A stretch of 64,000 bases of DNA from Opitutaceae bacterium (GTDB lineage Bacteria > Verrucomicrobiota > Verrucomicrobiia > Opitutales > Opitutaceae). The stretch lies in NCBI GenBank assembly GCA_016794785.1, contig JAEUHC010000019.1:310001-374000 (forward strand). Direction: 5' to 3'. Made by a program: the position numbers and the translations under genes. Under the pieces are notes generated by a model. The model was not told where the DNA came from, searched no databases, and worked only from the letters and a program-made list of their open reading frames with translations. Of this stretch, positions 32,146-39,773 are shown in pieces. How positions within the stretch are numbered: position 1 is the stretch's first letter; each line of letters starts with the position of its first letter.

Positions 32146-33075
32146 ATGAAACCGACGCTCGACAGCCGTCAGCTCCTCGCGTTTGCCGCGCTCGCGCGGC
32201 GCGGGAGCTTCACGATCGCCGCCAAGGATTTGTTCCTCACGCAATCGGCCGTGAGCCACGCGATCAAAGCGCTCGAGGACGACGTGGGCGCGCGCCTGCT
32301 CGATCGCATCGGGCGGCGCGTGCTGCTCACGCAGGCGGGTGAGCAGTTCCTGCGGCACACGGAAAAAATCCTGCGCGAGATGGAGACTGCGCGCGCCGGC
32401 CTGGAGACGCTGACGAAATGGGGCCACGGCCGCCTGCGCGTGGGCGCGAGCACCACGGCGTGCCAGCACATCCTGCCGACGGTGCTGCGCGAATTCCGCC
32501 AGAGCTACCCCAAGTGCGTCATCCGCATCGAGCCCGGCGACAACAGCCAGCAGCTCGAGCTGATGCGCGGCGGCCAGGTGGACCTCGCGCTCGTGCTGGA
32601 GCCGCCGGCGCAGGGCGAGTTCACGTTTGTCCCGTTGTTCCAGGACGAGCTGCGCTTCATCGTCGCGCCGCTGCATCCCTGGGCGCGCGCCGGCCGCGTG
32701 CCACGCGAGGAGATCGAGAGCGAGACGCTCGTGCTCTACAACAAGTCGAGCCAGACCTTCCGGCTCGTGAACGAGTATTTTCGCGAGGAGAAGATCGCGC
32801 TGAGCAACTTCATCGAGTTGGGCAGCATGGAGGCGATCAAGGAGCTGGTGAAGATCGGCATCGGGGCGGGCGTGCTCGCGCCGTGGATTGCGCGCCCGGA
32901 GCTGGAGAGCGGCTCGCTGGTCTCGCTGCCGCTCGGCCCGGGGAAACTGACGCGCCAGTGGGGCGTCGCGCACCTGAAGGGCCGCCGCCTCGCGCTCGCG
33001 GAGGAGACCTTCGTCGGCCTCTGCCAATCGGCGACGGAATCCCTTGGCCTCACCGCGCCGCTGAGCGCGGCGTGA
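32146..33075 (+). CDS. LysR-family transcriptional regulator
   Basis: 309 residues. N-terminal HTH: LLAFAALARRGSFTIAAKDLFLTQSAVSHAIKALEDDVGARLL (about residues 10-52), then an effector domain starting LRVGASTTACQHILPTVL. It is divergent from the nasS-like/nrt operon with a 94-bp shared region, the usual place for a LysR regulator of its neighbour. It may control nitrate uptake (NtcB/Cbl/Nac-like role), inferred from position. The ATG at 32146 is chosen as the start of the HTH; upstream in-frame sequence to 31861 would overlap the nasS-like gene. Confidence 0.92.
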   Translation: MKPTLDSRQLLAFAALARRGSFTIAAKDLFLTQSAVSHAIKALEDDVGARLLDRIGRRVLLTQAGEQFLRHTEKILREMETARAGLETLTKWGHGRLRVGASTTACQHILPTVLREFRQSYPKCVIRIEPGDNSQQLELMRGGQVDLALVLEPPAQGEFTFVPLFQDELRFIVAPLHPWARAGRVPREEIESETLVLYNKSSQTFRLVNEYFREEKIALSNFIELGSMEAIKELVKIGIGAGVLAPWIARPELESGSLVSLPLGPGKLTRQWGVAHLKGRRLALAEETFVGLCQSATESLGLTAPLSAA

Positions 33076-33089
33076 GTAATATCGCCGGC

Positions 33090-33383
33090 TTATTCGATTT
33101 GCCCTTTAGGATCGTCGGTCGGCGACTCTATCTCGGCGCGAAGCCCGGCGATGATTTGATCGAAGACGGCGTTTTCATCCTTACCGGACTGAGCATGCGC
33201 CCGTGAAACATGCCGCGCGATATCGACAAGCATCAGGCCCCACATAGCTGGATCTGTCCAAACGTCGTGACGAAGGGTGATGTGAACACTTCCTCCACTG
33301 CGTTCTCGCACTAGCCAAAGTCGCATGATTTCAGTCGAGTCTGATTTCGCGGCAGCTTTTGGAGGAATCGAAAGCGATTTCAT
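33090..33383 (-). CDS. DUF5076-like small protein
   Basis: 97 residues, soluble. RLWLVRERSGGSVHITLRH followed by DVWTDPAMWGLMLVDIARH and then HVSRAHAQSG resembles the DUF5076 family (short proteins, function unknown). The family assignment is from memory of its W-G-x-L-x-D-x-A-R-H pattern and is moderately sure. It lies 16 bp upstream of cysE on the same strand, so the two may be co-transcribed. Confidence 0.65.
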   Translation of the reverse strand: MKSLSIPPKAAAKSDSTEIMRLWLVRERSGGSVHITLRHDVWTDPAMWGLMLVDIARHVSRAHAQSGKDENAVFDQIIAGLRAEIESPTDDPKGQIE

Positions 33384-33398
33384 TGGAGTGCTGGTTTC

Positions 33399-34346
33399 TC
33401 AAATCTCCCACTCCCCCGGCGCCATGTTCCCATTACCGTTCCCCTTGCCCTGGCCGGTGAGGGCGTCGTTTTTCTTGCGCGGGCGCACGGCCACGCTGTC
33501 GCCCTTGAAATAGGCCACCGACTCGGGCGGGATCGATTTCATCAGCCACACGTTGGACCCGATGATCGAGTGCGCGCCCACGGTCGTGTCGCCGCCGAGG
33601 ATGGTGGCGTGTGCGTAGATCGTCACGTGGTCGCCGATGTCCGGGTGGCGCTTCACGCCCTTGATGGGGTTGCCGTCGGGATCCGTCTCGAAGGACTTCG
33701 CGCCGAGCGTCACGCCTTGGTAGAGCTTCACGTGCGCGCCGACGGTCGCGGTCTCGCCAATGACGACGCCGGTGCCGTGGTCGATGAAGAAGTGCGTGCC
33801 GAGCCGCGCGCCCGGGTGGATGTCGCAGCCGGTGCGTTCGTGGCCAAACTCCGTGAGCATGCGCGGCAGCAGCGGCACCTTGAGATGGTAGAGCACGTGC
33901 GCGAGGCGTTGCAGCGAGATCACGAGCACGCACGGGTAGGCGAGGATGATCTCCTCGACGCTGCGGGCGGCGGGATCGCCGGTGTAGGCGGCGTCGACGT
34001 CGGTCTTCACGATTTTCCGCAGCTCCGGGAGCTGGGAGAGGAAGGCCGTGGTGGTTTCGCGCGCCTGCCGGGCCGCTTCGGGGACTTGGGCGAAGCGCAG
34101 GCATTTCTCGATTTCGGCGACGAGTCGCTGGTCGATGCGCGCCAACAGCCGGTCGACGAAGGCTGGCAGGTCGCCCTCGCAGAGCGTGGACTCCTCGAAA
34201 TAGCCGGGGAACAGCAGGTGCATGCAGTCGGCGGCGAGCTGGTTGACGGATTCCTGCGAGGGCAGGTTGACGCCGTCCAAATGGTTGATGCCGCCGTGGC
34301 TGCGATAGGAGGCGAGGAGGGCCTGCTTGATGGCTTCGAGGTGCAT
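33399..34346 (-). CDS. cysE: Serine O-acetyltransferase
   Basis: 315 residues. It makes O-acetylserine, the acceptor for sulfide in cysteine synthesis, thus completing the sulfate pathway encoded upstream. The left-handed parallel beta-helix is visible as hexapeptide repeats from about residue 190 (GCDIHPGARLGTHFFIDHGT, GVVIGETATVGAHVKLYQGV, HPDIGDHVTIYAHATILGG). An alpha-helical N-domain precedes it, as in EpsC/SAT. The Gly/Asn-rich C-terminal tail (GQGKGNGNGN) is odd. The ATG at 34346 is taken; upstream in-frame sequence is not conserved-looking. Confidence 0.93.
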   Translation of the reverse strand: MHLEAIKQALLASYRSHGGINHLDGVNLPSQESVNQLAADCMHLLFPGYFEESTLCEGDLPAFVDRLLARIDQRLVAEIEKCLRFAQVPEAARQARETTTAFLSQLPELRKIVKTDVDAAYTGDPAARSVEEIILAYPCVLVISLQRLAHVLYHLKVPLLPRMLTEFGHERTGCDIHPGARLGTHFFIDHGTGVVIGETATVGAHVKLYQGVTLGAKSFETDPDGNPIKGVKRHPDIGDHVTIYAHATILGGDTTVGAHSIIGSNVWLMKSIPPESVAYFKGDSVAVRPRKKNDALTGQGKGNGNGNMAPGEWEI

Positions 34347-34554
34347 GGATGCGAACCGGTGAGCGGTGAATCGCAATGCGCCGCGCCACGCGAGCTTGAA
34401 CCGTGTCTTGGCGCGGGGGCCGGGCCATGAAGCGGGCTGATTCCCCTCAATCCCTTCCTGTAACGATCCGATTACTTCCCGTGTGAGCGATGTTCTATCA
34501 TCGACAAACGCGGTCCGCCGCGCCCAACTCGGCGCCAGTTCAACTCCACCATCG

Positions 34555-36096
34555 ATGGAAAAACTCCGCGGGGCCACGGCCCCCAATTCGCGGCTCAGGG
34601 TGTCGGCCAAGACGAAGACCTTCGTCCTCGATACGAACGTCCTCCTGCACGACCCTCAGTCGATCTTCAAGTTCGAGGACAACAACCTCGCGATCCCTGT
34701 CGAGGTCCTCGAGGAGCTCGACGCGATCAAGGGCGAGCAGTCCACCGAGCGGGGCCGCAACGCCCGCCGCGTGCACCGCATCCTCCAGGAGCTGCTGCCC
34801 GATTCGCGCGCGATGCACGAGGGCGTGAAGCTCGAGACGGGCGGCACCCTATCGATCATTATCAATCCCTACCTCGTTGATCCCACGCGCCGCTCGGCGG
34901 CGATGGAGCGGCTGCGCGCGATTCTCCCCGATCTCTCCAAGAAGGACAACCGGATCATCGCCGCGGCGCTCTTTGTGCAGGAGCAGTTTCCACCGCCGAC
35001 GATCCTCGTGACGAAGGATGTCAATGTGCAGCTCAAGGCCCGCGCCGTGGGTCTGGAGTCGCAGGACTATCTCAACGACAAGGTGCCCGAGCAGGACGAG
35101 GAGGCGAGCTACCGCGAGATCCCGCTCAACGTCTACGAACTCCAGCGCTTCTGCTCCGAGGGGCTGTTCGATGTCGGCGACGAGGCCGCCGCGCCGCTCT
35201 ACCTCAACGAGTATGTGCTGCTGCGCTCGGACGAGGGGAAGACGATGCCCGCGCGCTTCTACGGCGACGGCCTGGTGCGCCGCCTCAAGCTGCCGGACTT
35301 TGTGAAAGCCCCCGGCGGCATCCCGATCCGGGCGCGCAATCTCGAGCAGCAGTTCTTCATGGATGCGCTGCTCGATGAGAGCATCTCGATGCTCACGTGC
35401 TACGGCAAGGCCGGCACCGGCAAGACGCTCCTCTCCACCGCGTGCGCGCTGCACCAGACGATGGACGATCATTCGCGCTACGACGGCGTCTCGATCTCGC
35501 GGCCGGTGATCGCGCTGGGCAAGGACATCGGTTTCCTGCCGGGCTCGCTGGAGGAGAAGATGAAACCATGGCTCCAGCCCTATCACGACGCGCTCGAGGT
35601 GCTCATTCCCTCGAAGCCGCCGAAGGAACCGCAGTTCGCCTCGAAAAAGGTTTCCAAGAAAAAATTCAAGAAGCGCGACGAGCAGTTCTTCACGCCGATG
35701 ACCGCGCCGCAGCCGGCCCCAGGCGGCCACCACGGCGGCCATGGCCCCGGGCCGCTCGTGAAACCCTACGAACGCCTGCTCAAGAGCGGCCTCGTGGAGA
35801 TCGAGGCGCTGGCCTTCATCCGCGGCCGCTCGATCGCACGGCGCTTCTTCATCCTCGACGAGGCCCAGCAGCTCACGCCGCACGAGGTGAAGACCGTCAT
35901 CACCCGCATCAGCGAAGGCTCGAAGATCGTGCTCATCGGCGACCCCGCGCAGATCGACAATCCGTATGTCGATGCGCGGAGCAACGGCCTGGTCTATTGC
36001 CACAACCGTATGAAGGGCCAGGCCATCTCCGCCCACGTTAAGCTGATGAAGGGCGAGCGTTCCCGGCTCGCCGAACTCGCGGCGGATCTGCTGTAG
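34555..36096 (+). CDS. PIN domain-PhoH-like ATPase fusion (PhoH2 type)
   Basis: 513 residues from the ATG at 34555; an in-frame GTG at 34483 adds 24 residues. The N-terminal PIN RNase domain begins TFVLDTNVLLHDP and carries further acidic residues (EVLEELD, DNRI). The C-terminal PhoH ATPase has Walker A CYGKAGTGKTLLST and Walker B RFFILDEAQQLTPHE, then IGDPAQIDNPYVD. PhoH2-type proteins are RNA helicase-RNases in RNA turnover. A Lys-rich then His/Gly/Pro-rich insertion (about residues 365-405) separates the ATPase halves and is unusual. Divergent from cysE. Confidence 0.92.
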   Translation: MEKLRGATAPNSRLRVSAKTKTFVLDTNVLLHDPQSIFKFEDNNLAIPVEVLEELDAIKGEQSTERGRNARRVHRILQELLPDSRAMHEGVKLETGGTLSIIINPYLVDPTRRSAAMERLRAILPDLSKKDNRIIAAALFVQEQFPPPTILVTKDVNVQLKARAVGLESQDYLNDKVPEQDEEASYREIPLNVYELQRFCSEGLFDVGDEAAAPLYLNEYVLLRSDEGKTMPARFYGDGLVRRLKLPDFVKAPGGIPIRARNLEQQFFMDALLDESISMLTCYGKAGTGKTLLSTACALHQTMDDHSRYDGVSISRPVIALGKDIGFLPGSLEEKMKPWLQPYHDALEVLIPSKPPKEPQFASKKVSKKKFKKRDEQFFTPMTAPQPAPGGHHGGHGPGPLVKPYERLLKSGLVEIEALAFIRGRSIARRFFILDEAQQLTPHEVKTVITRISEGSKIVLIGDPAQIDNPYVDARSNGLVYCHNRMKGQAISAHVKLMKGERSRLAELAADLL

Positions 36097-36224
36097 CGCT
36101 TGCGGTTCTCTGCTGCCAGCTGGCCAGGTTGGCAGATGTGGGGCGCGGCTGACATGGAGGACGGGATGCTCGTGCTGCCATTTGTGCCTTTCGGACAGAC
36201 CGGAATCGTTTCATTGATTCCCTC

Positions 36225-37214
36225 ATGAAATACCTCCCTTGGGCGCTGCTCCTGCTCCTTGTCTCCGGTTGCTCCCTCAGCTCAGTCCCCGTCAGTGCCG
36301 TGAAGCTCACGCCGCTCGAGGACCGCGTGCGCGTCGAGATTGGCGGGCAGCTCTTCACCGAGTATTTTTTCTAGGGTGCCACGCGGCCCTACCTCTATCC
36401 GGTGCTCGCGGCCGACGGCACCTCGCTCGTGCGCGACTTCCCCATGAAGGAAAAGGCCGGCGAGGAAGTGGATCATCCGCACCACCGCGCGCTGATGTTT
36501 GCGCACAGCGACGTGAACAAGATCGACTTCTGGAACGAGGGCACATCCGGGACGAAGTTTCCCAACGGCAGCACCGTGCACGACGGCTTCGCCGAAGTGC
36601 AGGGCGGCGCAGTCGGCGTGATTCGCACCCGCAACCGCTGGGTCGCGGCCGACGGCAAGCTCATCGCCACCGATGAGACGACGATGCGCTTCCGCGGCGC
36701 CGGTGACGCGCGCATGATCGACTACGAGGTCGTGATCAAGGCGCCGCCCGGCGAGCCGCTCACGATGGGCGACAACAAGGACGGCACCATGGCCATCCGC
36801 GTCGCGCAGTGGATGACGCCCACGCACAAATATCAAAAGAAGGAAGAGCCCGGCGCCGGCCACTATGTCACCGCCGCCGGCAAGCGTGACGCCGAGGCCT
36901 GGGGCACGCGCGCCGCGTGGTGCGACCTCTTCGCCGAACGCAACGGGAAGACCTACGGCATCGCGATCTTCGATCATCCGCAGAATGTGCGGCACCCGAC
37001 ATGGTGGATGGCCCGTGACTACGGGCTCTTTACGGCGAATCCCTTTGGGCAAAAAGATTTCGAGGTCGCGGCCAAACACCCGCCCGGCAAGGGCGATTAC
37101 ACGATTCCTGCCGGCGGCTCACTCACGCTGCGCTACCGTTTCTACTTCCACTTGGGTGACGACAAGGCGGCGAAGGTCGCCGAGCGCTACGCGGATTACG
37201 TCGCGGGTCGGTGA
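36225..37214 (+). pseudogene. DUF6807 (PmoA-like) lipoprotein gene interrupted by an amber codon
   Basis: From the ATG at 36225 the frame encodes a lipoprotein signal (LLLLVSGC lipobox, Cys16) and then the family start, VRVEIGGQLFTEYFF. It is then cut by TAG at 36372-36374. After the stop the same frame continues without shift to 37214 with full family sequence (GATRPYLYPVLAADG, DHPHHRALMFAH, GTRAAWCDLF, ending YADYVAGR). A single base change (AAG or CAG to TAG) explains it. So about 330 residues, intact but for one codon. It could be a recent pseudogene, a sequencing error or a read-through site. DUF6807 proteins occur in sugar-degradation clusters, consistent with the pectin genes that follow. 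Confidence 0.85.
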
Positions 37215-37229
37215 ACGACGGAGCGCGCC

Positions 37230-38648
37230 TCAATTTTTTGTCGCGGGCGGCGGGACCGAGTTGGCGCTCCGGGCTTTCTTCGCCGGTTCGATTGCGGTCC
37301 TCGTGAAGGAGACCGAACCGGCGTGCGTGAGCTGCTCGGCGGTCTCGACGCCGGAGAAACGGCAATCGATGAAGCGGATGCCATCCACCACTGCGCCCTC
37401 GAAGCCCGCCACGAACATCACGCGCGGGCTGCTCTTGCTGGTGACCTGCGCGAGCTCGACATTGCGCACGACGGGCCGGTGCGTGCCGCGCGCGCCCTCC
37501 TCGTAGAGCAGATCGATCGTGAGCACGGCCTCGGAGACACGCCCGATCTCGACGCGGCGCATGAAGACGTTCTCCAGCACGCCGCCGCGGACGGCGTTGT
37601 TCTTGAAACGCAGAGCGCGGTCGAGGTTGGGGCTGTCCATCTTGCAGTCCTCGATGAAGACATTGCGCACGCCGCCCGAAATCTCGCTGCCGAGCACGAC
37701 GCCGCCATGGCCGTCCTTCATCGTGCAGCCGCGGATGATGATGTTTTCGGAGGGCACGGCGACGCGGCGGCCGTCGTTGTTGCGGCCGGACTTGATCGCG
37801 ATGCAGTCGTCGCCCGTGTCGAAGATGCAGTTCTCGATCAGCACATCGCGGCACGACTCGGGATCGCAGCCGTCATTGTTGGGGCCGTGGGAATTGATGT
37901 TGAGGCCGCGGATGGTGACGTTGGTGCAGAGGACGGGGTTCAGCTTCCACATCGGCGAATTGATGAGGGTGAGGCCCTCGATGAGGACGTTCTTGCAACG
38001 GTAGGGTTGGACGAAGTTGGGCCGCAGGAAACTGCCCTCGCCATGCACGCGCTGCTCAACGGGCACGCCTTCCTCGCCTTGCGCGAAGAGCTTGTTGCGG
38101 CCGGGCACCTGCTTCGTCGGCTGGCCGGGTTGCTTGCGGTTCCACGCCCACCAGTTGTCGTAGCTCGCGGAGCCGTCGAGCGTGCCCTGGCCGGTGATGG
38201 CGATGTTTTCCTGTCCGAAGGCGTAGATGAGCGGCGAGTAGTTCATGCACTCGACTCCCTCCCAGCGCGTGAGCACGAGCGGATATTTTGCGGGGTCGGG
38301 GATGAACTTGAGCGTGGCGCCCGCGGCGACGTGGAGGTTGACGTTGCTCTTGAGATGGACGGCGCCGGTGTGAAACACCCCCGCCGGCACGACGACGCGC
38401 CCGCCGCCGGCGGCGTGCGCCGCGGCGATGGCTTGGGCGATCGCCGCCGTGCAATCCGCGCCGCCCGCGACCGCGCCGTGATCGATGATGGAAAAATCGC
38501 GGGCGGGAAACTGCGGCGCCTGGATGCGCGCAAGGATCGCAGGCACGGCATCCCAGCCGATCGCGGCGGCGGGCGCCGTGGTGCGAGGGGCGGGCGCGCA
38601 CGCGCTCAGCAGTGCGAGGGTGAGCAACGAAAGGACGATAGGTCTCAT
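37230..38648 (-). CDS. GH28-family polygalacturonase-like lipoprotein
   Basis: 472 residues. An N-terminal lipobox (LLSACAP) predicts a lipid-anchored, surface or periplasmic enzyme. GH28 catalytic blocks: NNDGCDPESC, DTGDDCIAIKSG (the Asp pair), GHGGVVLGSE. The N-terminal region DFSIIDHGAVAGGADCTAAI is the usual Pec_lyase/GH28 opening. It hydrolyses alpha-1,4-galacturonide linkages in pectin or an oligomer. The two CE8 genes follow upstream on the same strand, starting 20 bp away, suggesting joint transcription. The ATG at 38648 is chosen for the lipoprotein signal. Confidence 0.92.
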   Translation of the reverse strand: MRPIVLSLLTLALLSACAPAPRTTAPAAAIGWDAVPAILARIQAPQFPARDFSIIDHGAVAGGADCTAAIAQAIAAAHAAGGGRVVVPAGVFHTGAVHLKSNVNLHVAAGATLKFIPDPAKYPLVLTRWEGVECMNYSPLIYAFGQENIAITGQGTLDGSASYDNWWAWNRKQPGQPTKQVPGRNKLFAQGEEGVPVEQRVHGEGSFLRPNFVQPYRCKNVLIEGLTLINSPMWKLNPVLCTNVTIRGLNINSHGPNNDGCDPESCRDVLIENCIFDTGDDCIAIKSGRNNDGRRVAVPSENIIIRGCTMKDGHGGVVLGSEISGGVRNVFIEDCKMDSPNLDRALRFKNNAVRGGVLENVFMRRVEIGRVSEAVLTIDLLYEEGARGTHRPVVRNVELAQVTSKSSPRVMFVAGFEGAVVDGIRFIDCRFSGVETAEQLTHAGSVSFTRTAIEPAKKARSANSVPPPATKN

Positions 38649-38667
38649 GGCAGGATGGACGGCTGGG

Positions 38668-39621
38668 TCACGGCTGAGGATTCCAGTCGCCGAAGATGTT
38701 TCGCAGATCGCGGAGCCGCGCGGCCTCGGCCGGCGTGAGCTGGCGCGAGGCGGGATGGCGGCCGGAGACATCGAGCGGCTGGCCGACGAGATCCGTGGAC
38801 TGGAATTCCCAGAAGCGGATCGACTCCTTCGGGGCTCCGGCCCCAGGGCCGTCGAAGATCCACCCGGCGGGCGTGACGAATTTCCCCATGGCGCAGCCGA
38901 GGAAAACCACTTGGCTATGCGGGAAACGCGCGGGGTCCACGCGCGCGAGCACGAAGCGCCGGAGGCCGGGCGCGGTGTCGATGCGGCAATCGGCAAAGAT
39001 GTAGCCGAACTGCCCCGCGCCGTTGCGCGACTGCACGAGGTAGCCGTCATGCACCGCCATGATCTCGCAGCGGTCGAAGTAGGCGGTGCCCCCGCCCCAG
39101 ATGAAATCGACGTCGCCCTCGATGCGGCACTCGCGCACATAGACGCGTCCGTCGAGCCGCAGCGTGTCCTGGAAGCTCTTGAAATCGCAGCGCTCAAGCA
39201 CGACGCGATCGGCGCGCACGCGGATGGCCTCGGCCTGCGAGCCACCCTTGGGCGTGGTGTTGTGCACCGTGAGGTTTTCGAGGCGAAAGTCGTCGGCTTC
39301 CACCGAGACCAGCTCGCGGCGGCGCGGGTTGAGGTTCGCGTTGTTGATCGCCGCGATGCGTGTCTCCCGGCGATCTGTCCCGCGCAGCGTGAGGTTTTTC
39401 TTCTCCGCAGGAATGACGAGGAGCTCCGCATAGGTGCCCGGCTTGATCACGATGGTCGTGCGCGCCGGGGAATTTCCGGGCGCGGCGTCGATGGCGGCCT
39501 GCACGGTCTTGAAATCGCCGGAGCCGTCGGCGGCTACCGTGAGTTCCCGCGCCGCCGCGGACTTGAGGGGCGCCGGAAAAAATGTGCCCAAGGCGAAGAC
39601 GATGAGGAGGCGGGGTGGCAC
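38668..39621 (-). CDS. Pectinesterase, CE8 family, secreted
   Basis: 317 residues with a signal peptide (about 1-25). It removes methyl esters from pectin, exposing galacturonate for GH28. CE8 motifs: LTVAADGSGDFKTVQAAIDA at the start, GGSQAEAIRV, FQDTL, GDVDFIWGGG (catalytic Asp) and the trailing FWEFQSTDL. Catalytic residues appear intact. It lies between GH28 and the modular CE8 gene in the same orientation. Confidence 0.93.
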   Translation of the reverse strand: MPPRLLIVFALGTFFPAPLKSAAARELTVAADGSGDFKTVQAAIDAAPGNSPARTTIVIKPGTYAELLVIPAEKKNLTLRGTDRRETRIAAINNANLNPRRRELVSVEADDFRLENLTVHNTTPKGGSQAEAIRVRADRVVLERCDFKSFQDTLRLDGRVYVRECRIEGDVDFIWGGGTAYFDRCEIMAVHDGYLVQSRNGAGQFGYIFADCRIDTAPGLRRFVLARVDPARFPHSQVVFLGCAMGKFVTPAGWIFDGPGAGAPKESIRFWEFQSTDLVGQPLDVSGRHPASRQLTPAEAARLRDLRNIFGDWNPQP

Positions 39622-39667
39622 GGCGGGAAATGAACTTCGTTCGGGTCCGGGGGGAATCAGGCCTCAC

Positions 39668-39772
39668 TCAAAGCACCTGCTGCCGCCAGATGAGGCGAGG
39701 TTGGCCCGCGCCGTCCAGTCCGACAATCGTGTGGCGTCCGGACCGACTCTCGATCTCGCCGCCCAGTTGCCC
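39668..39772 (-). pseudogene. Possible 3' remnant of a lost gene between the two pectinesterases
   Basis: The 153-bp gap between the CE8 genes contains, right after the upstream stop, a frame reading GGEIESRSGRHTIVGLDG and then PRLIWRQQVL with a TGA at 39668-39670. The composition is protein-like (a C-terminal beta-strand tail ending in VL) and unlike random GC-rich DNA. There is no start codon or upstream body, so it may be the last about 35 codons of a deleted polysaccharide-degradation gene. Weakly supported. Confidence 0.3.
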
Positions 39773-39773
39773 C

